Shown here: positions 1-11,700 of the stretch, piece after piece
Position numbering within the stretch: position 1 is the stretch's first letter
How the letters are laid out: each line of letters starts with the position of its first letter
From: Ancylostoma caninum
Lineage: Eukaryota > Nematoda > Chromadorea > Rhabditida > Ancylostomatidae
Assembly: GCA_037903475.1 (NCBI GenBank)
Contig: JBAJFG010000362.1
Location: 248,001-312,000 of the forward strand
Direction: 5' to 3'
DNA: 64,000 nucleotides
Made by a program: the position numbers and the translations under genes
The notes under the pieces: generated by a model
Told to the model about the DNA's origin: nothing
Seen by the model: only the letters and a program-made list of their open reading frames with translations
Databases searched by the model: none

Positions 1-2996
1 AAATTTCATCAATTTGAGCAACGATTTACAGGCCTTAACAAGAAAATGCGGGAGTGTCCTGATGTCGGTCGAGTTTTGCCTTCTCGAATCGCCACCTAGC
101 GAAGCTACCGGATTAGCCTGTGGCCAATAGAACTGTTTTTCTGAGATCTACCGTGCGTACTTTTCAGCCAATTTTGAGTGCTCTATCTCCAGCAGTGAGC
201 GGCTAAAAGAAATTGGGATTGGCAGGTTTGGATATCCGACGCTTATCGGTGCGGATGCTCTCACAGCCGTCATAGGAAGCGAGGGATGGCAGACTACGTG
301 GAGTCAGTGTGGCCGGGAAGCTTGGAAAATTATTGAAATTCCATAGTTTCGATTACGCAGCTAATGAACCTGTGAGAACATCAAGGTGTGTCATAACTGC
401 GATTTAGACAAAAAAAAAGAAAAACAAAGTTCTAAAAACCCAGGGTTGCTGCTATGAATTCAGAAGTAGGGTGTCGAGGTTATCTTAAGTGCTGATGGCA
501 CTAGGAAAAAAAATTCACGCCCTTTGAAAAGGCCGAGGGTGGAAGGTTGAGGGGTGTCCTATAATAATGAAAAACACTGTAGTATCGTTTATTAGCCCAG
601 GGCGTACCTCTGGGTGGATTTTCTCTGCGATTGCTGCCGCAGTGGTATCGGCTGGCCGACAGTCTGATTTCATGGGAGAAAATAGCGAAACATCAAAATG
701 GAAGAAATCACACTACATACACTTCGAATCTCGCAGAAAAAAAATGCAAAAATGGAACGAAAAAGCCTATCGAACTTCCGCCGCCACTGCGGTCGCAGTT
801 GTAGACATAGTCCACCCGCAAGCAGCCCTGGCTAGCACACTGTGCATTGAATAAGTTTCGAGTCATTCTTGAAACGAGCGATACCTTTTGCTTCTGAATT
901 GTAGCGATAAATAGAGGAAGTAATGGGCAGTGAAACACTAACACTCGAACACTAGAGTATATGTACAAGGTCAGTTCTGGATAACCCTTGTGGCCTGTCC
1001 GAGTGTAACTAGGATATGAAATTAAATAGTTTTCGCAATGCGCGAAAAAAAACTAAAGAGATTCGTGAGTTTAATTTTGTTCCGATGTCCAACCAAGCCA
1101 GATCAAAATGACTTAAGCGCAAAAACTAGCTCCATATCAAATCCATAAACGCTTATCGTCGAATACATGATTCTCATCGCGTCAGTGCATTTAACTTCAC
1201 GCCTAAACTATGGTAAGACTGGACGTGGGGGTTGTGTGGATCTCATCTTATCTAGAGGGTTGAAAAAATGAAAATGAGATGATTTTAATCAACTCAATGG
1301 ATGATTTCAATCTAAAAATTGAATGTTACAGGAACAAAAACTCTCCGACCACCTAGTTTTTCTGCTGTGAAGCTCTCTAATCAGTGAACATTCCAGTCTT
1401 CGAGTTGATCGAAGTTGAATACCCGCATATCAAGCTTCTCTTATGCATAATTCGAACAGCACAACACGGTAAGAAACGAAAGAGTCAGCCCGATCCATCG
1501 CAGGCCAGGCGGCGCCGGCCCGAAACACGACTTGTGACATCCGCTCCCGCCGACCGACCACATTGGGATTCCACACTTGGGGCTACTCGCCCACGGCGAT
1601 CGATACACCGTCGCGCTGTCCCTTTCTTCGTAAGATCCGGCTCAAGAGTACATCCTATGTGCTCCAGTTTAGCTCTAATCTTCCTTGAACATGCGGATAC
1701 TGTAACAATGCTCTTCTCTTCTAGTGAGCAGAGTGTTATGAAATTGTTTTGCTCAATCTCCTCCACCTTGTAATAACACTAACAGCTCAGTCCAGAATTG
1801 AGCAACAGCAAGATGTGCCTCTAGGAAATAGCTGTCGCACGTTGCGTGGTGATGTTTTTGTCACATTGTATTTGTTAGTTTCAAAGTGATCAGCTTTGTG
1901 ATCCTCTTTAGATTAACGTTGTATTCACACACCTTTACTATTGCATTATCTTGTCATCCATGCTGAACCGTGTCTTCTCCATGCAAACTAGAGTTTTTGA
2001 AGTCTTATTTCTTCCACGCAGTTCAACTGCAAAACGACTAACAGGCCGACGATCGCTGTGCGAGTCACCGTCGCTCATCATCGCTTTGTCATATCTTCCT
2101 TAAATGCGCTAATCAAACCAAATCATTATTCGATTCGTCTCGCAATGATCTTTCAGATGGCCTACTGAGTGTTTGTGTGAATTTTCGGTTTGCTCGTCTC
2201 TCCTAATAGTGCATATATCAATCGATGCCGTGTAATGGATCATATGAGTAGTCACGGAAACACGCGGGTTGAGCTGGAACTCAAGCCTACTTTTGGTTAA
2301 TTATTCTGAATTGAGGCAAAAAAAAACTCCAGCGCCAATAATCTAGCACGAGGGAGTCTTTCACGCTATTTCAACGACATCCAGTTTTTGACATGCACAC
2401 TATCACAGCAGAACCGGCGAACCTGAAATAACAACAGTTTCAAAAGAGCTCCGTGTGAACGTTATGTCCTGCAAGTGTCGTTGCTACAGGCCTACTAGTC
2501 TTGATGTCATCCTTATCCAAAATGCAAACCTTTGTTGAGCCCTGTGGACATGTCGATGTTGAGGGAGGTACTGTTCGCTAGTGGTATGAGCTACTGATCT
2601 TTTAAGAAGAGGGATTACGTCGTACTTGCAGTGGTGGTCGCGCGTATGTTGGGCGCCAGACGCATGCAATTATTTCCTGAGAATTTTCCGTGAAGACCGA
2701 TCAACGCGGAATGCACTTATATCATATGTAAAAATTCCACAGAGGCACCGCTAGGGCACAAATGCGTGCGCTCCACATGCGTCTGAGCTGCGTCAGGGTT
2801 GAGAGTAGGTCTATCCTTTACTATGTAGACGCACACGTCTAGTCCAAATTGTCTTTATGTTGAAGTCATTGTATACAGAGCTAAATTGAACCCATTCCCT
2901 TTTAGCTCTGTATATTTTGTTGAAATTTATTGGATTCCGAACACAAAATAGGGAAGCTAGCCCTTCTTTTAAAGTTTCTTGATTTTTCCAAACACG
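1..2996. other. intergenic stretch, no gene recognised
   Basis: No supportable exon or transposon was found here. The longest open frames (for example 129 codons on the plus strand at 1384-1773 and 93 codons on the opposite strand of the same stretch) overlap each other on a locally GC-rich patch at about 1480-1630. That pattern suggests composition rather than coding. The patch may be an eroded repeat insertion, but no terminal repeats were seen around it. Confidence 0.4.
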
Positions 2997-3434
2997 TACA
3001 GGTGGGCCAAAAATGCGGTAAGAACGCTCGTTCCTCCTCTGAAGAGAATTATTTTGTCTCAATGTTATACTTATTTGATATGTCCTTTCGCAACGAATTG
3101 TGCTCCGACTCACAAGTCATGTTTGATTCAGAGCTCATCCAAAAATAAATTTTAGGTCTTATTGGTTTCATCGAGTGAGTACTCATTTGCTTGGGTCTCA
3201 TTCAGTAAGATTAGTAGTCTCTGGGAATACAGGAGACCAGGGCTTGTTCATAACCTCCTCGGAATTCGGATTAGTTGAGCAACCACTTCAAAAAATGTTG
3301 GATGACTTGAACCCCAACCACTTGCGCGCCGCGATCAGCGACCTCACTTTGTATCTTGGGTCCTTTGCTGAAGATGCTTGGGGATACCCTTGGGTGAAGG
3401 GTTGTCTTATGTTATACATGACCAAGTGAACATA

Positions 3435-4365
3435 CGGGGTGCGTGAAAAGTATTGGTCGCCCTTTGTAAAACATGAAATATGTGGAAAAACGGAACTAGG
3501 TGGAAAGGAAGTGAAACTGCCCTGCTTCGTAGATCCTGAAGAACAGTATAAAAATAAAACATTCATTTATTCAATCAGTTTCACCTCTATTTTTACCAAT
3601 CATTATCAGATAAACGAGAGAAGGGTTCAATACCGCGCTGCAAATGGTCATGTTTGACTCGATCCAGGGCATCTGCCAAAAAGGTTTCGTAGAGTCAGTA
3701 CAATAATTATGAATTGCATATGTTTAGCTTCTCACAACTACGGCAGTGAAACGCACCAGCGGCTCCTGTTTCTGTGATGATTCCACTTTCTTTCTGTTTT
3801 TCTCAACGGCGCGGAGGAGTTACCTATCATTTTCGTCGCTTCTGGCGCCAGAATCAACACTTGACCCTCGGAATGAAAAGTTAAGAAAGCATATTGTTTC
3901 GCGAATCAATTACTGATTTAGTAACAGACCACCTCCCTTCTGACGAGATTTTTACAGCTCATAAGATAAAGACAGTGAAAGGATGTTGCGCTGGAAAACG
4001 ATACGCGGACACTTCGAGTTAATGACAACCTTTCTCTTCCGACTTGAAACCCATGGAGTGCATAACATGGATACTCTAAAGGAAGAAACACGTGCTAAAC
4101 TCCACCGCAGTCTCAGCTTGCAGATGGAATATTCGAAAGAAATAAAGAATGAAATCGAAGACGACCTCCGCGGCACAACACTTGCATCATCGCTGGCAGT
4201 TTCAGTGGTGGCGTTCTCAAGAATCGAGTTAGATTTGATTGAATATAATCTCATATAATTGCGATATAGTTTACTGTGTGTTATGGGGAAACTGGTCACA
4301 TTTACGCCAAATACTAATTTTTTTCACGAGTCATTTTAGGCGGTCAATACTTTTCACGCACCCTG
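3435..4365. mobile_element. 931-bp TIR element with TA target duplication
   Basis: The ends are matching inverted repeats of about 27 bp: CGGGGTGCGTGAAAAGTATT on the left and CAGGGTGCGTGAAAAGTATT on the right read inward, then GGTCGCC versus GACCGCC. TA flanks both sides (3433-3434 and 4366-4367). The CAGGGTG start is shared with three other elements in this window (2999-5664, 15602-16445, 53047-55423), which suggests one Tc1/maT-like superfamily. No transposase remnant was recognised. An open stretch at 3983-4258 encodes a charged peptide of unknown meaning. It is nested inside the 2999-5664 element. Confidence 0.75.
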
Positions 4366-4670
4366 TACATCTTACGTCTATATTTCAGACTAGTTGCTTG
4401 ATGTTGAAAATGGCCTGTCATACTGGTTGAAATGTAGATTTGAAACTTTAAATATTACATGTGAAAACTGTCTTCGTTCACGGCACGATAATTTTCACAC
4501 ATGGCCTAATTCACTGACTTCGTCAATGCATTTCCAAGGGTCTACTGTGCTCAAGATTTTACTCATGTTCAGCGTACCAAACAACCCCAATGAACTTCGT
4601 TTCACCACGCCATAACGCACGAAAAATCGATAGAATCAATCGATAATGGTCGTGCACAAGTTCTGATAAC

Positions 4671-4902
4671 TGTGCAGCACGAACGCGGCTCGAACGGTGT
4701 AATGATTCGAGTAGAAACCCAAGCAGCAGCTGTTCCCACTTGCTGCCATTCTCCCTTCTGTAGCTGCCATCCCTCAGCAATAGCTGCTAAAGGGACGAAA
4801 GCCTGATCAGCAATTGTGAGGAGGATGGCAGCAATTGGGGACATTGCTGCAAGGGTTTCTACTCGAACCATTACGCCGATCGGGCTGCGTTTGTGCTACA
4901 CA
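4671..4902. repeat. 232-bp hairpin (fold-back MITE-like) repeat
   Basis: The outer ~65 bp of each side are imperfect inverted copies. Both arms contain TTCGAGTAGAAACCC preceded by a GTAATG motif, and outward of that AACGCGGCTCG pairs with AACGCAGCCCG. The centre is rich in GCTGC/GCAGC repeats. There is no coding potential. It is probably a miniature inverted-repeat element or an older fold-back within the larger TIR element. Confidence 0.65.
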
Positions 4903-5179
4903 CCAGAGAAGGTATAGTAATTGCCGTGAATATCCTGGTTCCCGCTTGAGTTTTTGATTTTTTTTTGGTTTTCTTGGTTTTTCTTTTATGGTCTTTGGTT
5001 TTTTTTGCACACGTGATTCAAACCGCCTTGTCTGGCTATGTGCAGCAGTGTGCTAAGTAGGTGAGGATTGAGATCCACATCCATTCAACCAGTCGTGAGT
5101 ATTGGTGGATCATTAGTGAATCAATAGATAGCAGTTGTGCAAGACGATTGCCATTCTTGTGACCACGCGGTAAAAAATC

Positions 5180-5425
5180 CCAGTGCAAAATGGTCTTCTG
5201 ACTCGTGATCAGCGTGGTGAAAAACCCCTGTTGTTATGGTTCCGCCGCGACTGCAGCACAAATTGCGAAAAATCACTAAAATCAATAAGTCAGTAGCCAC
5301 GCAGTGCGAAATGGTCTTTAGATTCGTGATCAGCGTGGTGGATTACCCCAGTATGCCCATTTCGATCAGGGTTAGAGCTAAACTGAGGAAAATCGATAAA
5401 ATCAATCGATAAGTCGATATCCGAA
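5180..5425. repeat. two-copy direct repeat, unit about 125 bp
   Basis: Two adjacent diverged copies start with AGTGCAAAATGGTCTTCTGA and AGTGCGAAATGGTCTTTAGA. Both continue with CGTGATCAGCGTGGTG and end in an AATCGATAAAATCAATCGAT-like motif, which is clear in copy 2 and decayed in copy 1. The last motif also occurs once at 4625-4645, next to the hairpin repeat, so three related blocks lie within about 800 bp. Confidence 0.6.
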
Positions 5426-5693
5426 TCAATACTATCCGATGAGTAGTGTCGTAGGCCCTCCGCCCTATTCGCATGGTGTGCCATGTTCCCGAGCCGTCTT
5501 CTTCACCACCTCGCTCACAGATGCAATCCTATCGTTTGAATTTGGCGCCCATGCGCGCCGTCCAGGTTTTTGAAAAAAAAGTGTCGTAAGCGTTTCTATG
5601 TTTTATATAGCTAATTCTACTCCGTGTACACTTTTCTGTGTTACCGTATCTATGGCCCACCCTGTACATACTTCAATCCGAAAAGTGGGATTA

Positions 5694-5708
5694 TCCTATG
5701 TTACAGTG
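5694..5708 (+). promoter_or_regulatory. probable spliced-leader trans-splice acceptor
   Basis: A TCCTATGTTACAG acceptor ends at 5706, two bases before the ATG at 5709 that opens the Myb/SANT-like gene. In nematodes an acceptor this close to the first ATG with no matching upstream donor is typical of SL1 trans-splicing. That is family knowledge; the SL addition itself is not visible in genomic DNA. An unrecognised upstream 5' UTR exon is the alternative. Confidence 0.5.
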
Positions 5709-8700
5709 ATGTCAACGAGCAACAAGAACACTGGCTGCAAAGAATCGGCTGAGATGCGATCCGTGAAGGAAGAAGACCAAAACCAGGGTTCCGGATCTGA
5801 AGAGCCACCCAACGCCTCCCCACCGGACCGCTGCGAGAGCACTGAACACGAGTCTAAAGAGGTACTTGAACTTGCGTTTAAGGTGGTGATGTGAAACTAC
5901 TGTATTCAGACATGTGGATCCGTTACCAGATATGATAGAAGGGAGTTGGACTATATCGCGGAAATGTACGTCAATAACTACGAGGTTTTCCACAGAAGTT
6001 CGCTTCGCGGCAAAAGGGACAAAGAAGCCATTGCGGTTAGTATGTTACCTTCTTTTTGTTCAGCCATCTATTTTTGGACAAAGAAGGTTAGATAACACCT
6101 CTCCTCTTGGTCATGATCTAGGAGTGGCTTTCTGCCTTCATATTTTCTAAATTCGAATAGATCAGACAGGACCTGTAAGGCTGAATATATCTAGTATTGA
6201 GAGAAGGCCGAAGCAGAGGAGAAGTTCACAATTAGCTCATCAATATTCCGGAGGAAGGTTCCAGCGTGGAGTTGTAGCGCCGGGAAGACGTCATGTCAGA
6301 CAGGCTTCTGTGGATCTGGTTTCAAGTGACTAACAAGTGTAAATTTCTGCTTCCAGCATTCTTGAAGGTGAGGAAATGAAAAAAAATTGAAGAGGATGGT
6401 CAAGCCTGCCTTGATCTTTAGGTTTGCACACGAGTCACGTTATGAGGTTTTTGACCGTGCTGCACTGCAACACCAAACTTACACAATCAGTTCTTTCACG
6501 AACATATGCGACTAACACTGCCTTTATAGTCCTCGAGGGCTGTAGCACCCTGCGTCGCCGTCGGTGGCGACTGTGACACCGGTGCGCATCGATTGTGGGC
6601 GGGCCGTCGCGGCGGCCGCCGAAGTTGGCGCCGATAATAGCGACTGCGGCCTCGGTGCAAATCGATTGTGAGCGGTCGCCAGCGACGGCGACGCAAGGTG
6701 CTATACTCCTCAAGGAGTATAGCGGCTACCTAACACAACAAGATCGAGAACCCTTGTGATCCCCCCTCCCGGCGAGTAGCATTGCTGTTGCGAATAGCAC
6801 ATTTGCGCTGTTTGCATCCATCCATGTCTGCCTGGATGAATGAAATTACTGTTAGCTGCGTTATGGCTTGAGACGAATCTCTTGGAATGTATGAATGACT
6901 GGATCAAAATATTGCATAATCGGAGGAGTTGCGAAGTAATCTGTTTGGATTTTGGTGAGGCTCTCGATAGGGTCAGTACTCCTAGACACATGATGAGAAT
7001 TGATAAGCTTGGATTTCATCAAAACATCAGAAATTGGATCTTGCAATATCTCAGTGGTAGACCTTCATTCACTTTCCGGTAGAAGAAATGTCTAGCAGTG
7101 TGTCGCAAGGTAGCGTCTTATCGCTGCTGCTATTTAATTTATATACAGTCGACATTCCTGGGATATTGAAGAAGAGCGGAATTGAATGCAAACAGTACGC
7201 AAACCACTTGAAAATTTATCACGAAGTCACATGTGCTGAAGAAGCAGCTGCCTTTCAGATGGCAATAGACGATTTAGTTGAGTGGTCAAGAAGCTGGCAG
7301 ATTCCCTTGTCTGCTGAGAAAACGCTGTAGGAAACTTGAATATTGAAGCATTCTACAATATTTGGTCGGTTCTCATTAGGATCGTAGAATGAATAAGGGA
7401 TTTAGGTTTCCACTGCAATAAATCTCTTGATTTTTCGGCCTTTCACGAAAAGTTATGTCAGAAACTATCAGAAAGACTCGCAGTTTCCAAATTTTGAGAG
7501 CCCTGTCAACTAAGGATATGAATCTGTTATTATTAGCGTATAAAATGTATATAAAACCTATAATGGAATTGGGGTTCGACATTCACTATTCCCCACCGAA
7601 AACAAGATGTCCTCATGCTTGAAAGAGTTCAGAATAATTATACCAGAAAGTTGTTCATTGGGATGAAAAACTTCTTATTCCAACATCCCCAATATCAAAA
7701 ATGGATGTCTCGGCTTGGCAACCCTTGGGTCCAGACAAACAACGCTCGGTATTTGCATGGTACATAAATTGCTTAGCCCTATAACTAATATTAATGTTTT
7801 TTATTTTTTCGGCATAATTCCCTCAATTTTTAGGTGTGGCCCATTTATAGTCACATTCCCAAAACCTAACCGTGTGAAACTAGTTCTATCATCAAGGCAG
7901 GAACTGCTTTCATCAAAATAAGCAGGAGTATCCCCACCAAGTGTTCTAGTGCTTCGTTCAAACGAGCCAACGAGCCGAGCCACTGTTAAGTGCAATATAT
8001 GTGGAGCATGCATGGATATGAAAACTGCTTTCTTCCAACTTGACGGTAACTCCTCAACCAGAATTTGTATTTTAGCGCTACTGTTTGTCCATAACGTTGT
8101 AAGTAAGATGCAATGAATAAATCAGTCAATCACCTTCATTGTATAAACACATACGTTTACATAGCAGTCTCGAAGTATTGATTGTCTCAACCGGAATCCC
8201 GAATTTTTGGTTCTTCCACTCATCAGGGGAAACCAAGCGAATCTGCTCGTCTAGCTTGTGGCTTTTCAAGCCACAGAATATCTTTTGCTGATGGAAACCA
8301 GAAGAAGCCTATGTTCAGTCACCAAAAGGAACGCTCCACTATATCTGGTTTTATTATATTGTCAGAAAAAATTCACGTCAGATTTTCTTTCTTCTTGCTT
8401 CCTGTCCAAAACGTAAATAAAGGCTAGGTTTAAAGGTGGCGGCTTTGGCTAAAGATAAACCAAGTTCTATGCCGATCGAAGTGGTTGGCGAGCGCCTTCC
8501 AAAATTGAATGAAGTGGAGTGAAATCCATCGGCCGGCAGAGCGAGATCAGCGCTGTCACATAAGACAGCCATTCATCTGCATGGCTTACGAGAAGCAAGG
8601 AAATGCGAGATATTGTGAGGATTAGGTAAATCAAGTACTGAATATCCTTAATGTACAATGCAGACCTGTGGAGGTTCACAGAACGGGGAAAGAGTTAGGG

Positions 8701-11700
8701 AGGACAGGCCCCGGTTGGTGGTACTAACCTGAAGGGTACATTGGAAACCAGCTCTTTCTAACTCACCTAGATTTGCATTCAATAAAGTTTATGTGCGCGA
8801 GAGCATAGATCGAGCGGGATTAAGAGAAGAAAAAAGTTCTGACAAGGGAAATGCACGAAGAAAAGCTGCTAAATCATTACGAGACCAATATGAGTAGAGA
8901 GCCTGTCTAACACGATGTTACGACCTATATTTGAAGTCTGCTAAATAATCCACAGAAGCTCAGAATACCGCGTGAAGCAAGGGACGGACACTATGGATAC
9001 CATGCATTTGTGGCTTGATGTACATGGCTTTGTGCGGCTCGCGACGCTGGTTTCAAATCTGTTCTCATCCTTCCTGAGTCTTGTCTCTGTAAGGAGTTAG
9101 GAGGTTTTAGCAAGCACATATGATGGGGCTGTAATGGGTGTCATCTTGAATTAGCAACTCAAATTCGTGCACTTCCCCTGTGAGAGAAAAACGTAAAGAG
9201 AGCAAATGGTAGTTGAAATGCCGCGTTTGGGTGGTGGCGATCTAGAACGAGTGCGAGATCTTCCAGCATCTCGAAATTTCGCAAACCTTCAGCGCGACAC
9301 AGGCCACCCGCAGATATAAAATGTTGCCCATTTAATGCATTAAGTCTTACCAGTGAATTCCATAAATACTACGCAAACACACACGAACCTGGTTTGCTCT
9401 TGATAACAGAGAAATGAAGCAGAGTGGATAAGAGCTAGTGGGAACGGGTATATATCCGCTGTGTCTTCCCTCTCACGGTCAAATGTATTAGTTGTGTGCA
9501 AAAGTTCCGGGACAGTTGGTGGTAGTTCATCATTTAAAGTCTTTTTGTTCCTTGTGGTTGCAATATCCTGCAAAGTTTCCATGAGATCTTGGTAGCCTGA
9601 AAATTTGCTACCTATACCACTTTTGGCTCGGGTCGACGTCACAGCGTTGCTGTGTTTTAGGTATAGAACCAGTGCTATGTGCCGTAAGCTAATTCGTGGA
9701 ATTTTGCTTTATGAATTCAAATTCGGATGATCAGCAAAGGAGACCCGTAGCATTAGCAGTGCATTTGCGTAGGATATCTCCTCCAAAATGCCAGGGCTGG
9801 TGGGTTCTTATTTATTCTAAGTGGAGCTGACAGCTTGGAGTTAGCCAACCATTTCCCGTTACTTGGAGAAAATTGGTAAGACGAGGAAGAATGGATGGAT
9901 TTTGCGTGAGTTGCGCGAGGGAACACCAATGTCCACGCTGGCAGGTCCACAAATATTCGATCTAAGGGTATCCTAACAACTCTTTTCTTGGAAGGATAGT
10001 TTTCTTGATAGAAAACGGGCCATGCACGACAAAAAATAATGGATTATCCTAGGATCTAGGTTCCAGCAACCCATCTAAAAATAGCCAACCCATCCCTATA
10101 GTGTCAAGAAATTTGTTTGACCTACCATGGGCAACTACTTGGTCAATCGCAATGATTTTTTCCACACTCATGCACATTAATCTCCGAGTAGTACGCTCTT
10201 TCGTCTAAAACAATCATGGGAGAATTCTCAAATATAAGGCCAACACAGGCGAACTTATGTCATCCGTTGCTGTTACGGGATAACGCGTACTGGCATGTTA
10301 CAATGTTGGCCGTGTAGAAAATCGACTACTCGGGCCTAGAAATTCTAACTTGCCCCGTATACTCGCTGGGCCACTCTCCTACAGAATATCCTTCTCTCAA
10401 GCTCCTATGTCTTTACATCCGCTGTAAGTTTTTCAATGAAGAGACCCTAAAAGAACGACGTGTGCGGTTTATTCAAGTATTAACCTGTAAAGTTTTACTG
10501 TCCTGGAAAGATTTTTGCTGTACTATAATGGCTACATTACGCAGATGCCAATGCTTTCTGAGTTGAATAAAAATGTTGACATTGAGGCGAGTTATGGCGT
10601 TTTAAAAAATTAAGTGCAACTTCCCCGGAACTTTTGCAAACACCTAGTATTAATTACCGCTCCTGGCCTCATCTTTGGTCTTCTCTGAATCTAGATGGAA
10701 CAGATTTTAATGATACAACTTGTTACGAATGATCTTAAAATATAGACCAAGCAATTCAGTCTTGCTAATGACGAACAACATTTTTATATGCTCACCAAGT
10801 ATGCAGTTGGTGATAATATCATGGGATCTTAACCTTGAAATAGAATGGAAGTCTATGAGAACATTTAGTAGGAGCTGTGGAAGATTCTTGTAATTTGTTG
10901 AATTTTATAGATTCACGCAGAAAGCTATGGAACATACATGTGGGAATCGATTCCAGACATCACTCTCACATCTCATTGTACGTATTGTAAGCAATGTCAA
11001 GGTTACTACACCTTTCACCCTCTCCGATCATAAGACCGTCTGCTTTGATACCCAAGTCGTGCTAACGCTACCATTCGGGACACCTTGCTAAATTTCATCA
11101 ACGCTGTCCGTACATTTCGCTTCAGTGGATTGTTGGAACTCTGCCATGGCCCCTCCTATGCCGGAATGAGAAAGGAGGACGGGTGGGCGTTGGGTCAGCA
11201 ACGCCTCCCCGTAGAACTTCTCACCGTTACAGGACCACAGACAACAAATGTAATAGTGTTAAAAAGGGGAAATGGAGTTCCAGCTTTATGACGTGCTCTC
11301 TGATTCTGGGTCCGATTTTCTATAGGAAATCACGCCTATAGGGACACAAAATGTGCGCGTTTCAGTGCGATACACGGGCACACCGTGATGCTGAGATCGA
11401 GTCGGACCATCACCTGGCCAGTGCAGCTGTCAAGCTCAAGTTGAAGCAGCATTGACCCCCCACCATGGCAAGACCAGATTGCCGTCCAAAAACTGAAAGA
11501 CCCGCCGTCGCCCACAGTTTCATCTTGGGACTGCGGAATGGATTGGAATTACGGAGAAATTCGAAGGTCATTGAAGAGAATTGGACCGAAGTAAAGACAG
11601 TGATGAACAACTGCGCCAACAAGGGAAGGATACCAAATGTCTGTGGCACTTCAAAATGGAATGTGCCGCATAATGTGAAGTTGACCATGCTTATCTCGAC

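Larger units (their letters stand above)
2999..5664. mobile_element. putative Tc1/mariner-type TIR element (outer of a nested pair)
   Basis: The left end reads CAGGTGGGCCAAAAATGCGG after a TA at 2997-2998. The right end, read inward on the minus strand, is CAGGGTGGGCCATAGATACG after a TA at 5665-5666. About 20 of 25 positions agree allowing one gap, and TA duplications are the target choice of Tc1/mariner elements. No transposase motif was recognised inside, so it is non-autonomous or decayed. It contains the 3435-4365 element, a 232-bp hairpin and a two-copy direct repeat. Its right end lies only 43 bp before the first exon of the plus-strand Myb/SANT-like gene. The pairing of these two ends is an inference. 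Confidence 0.45.
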
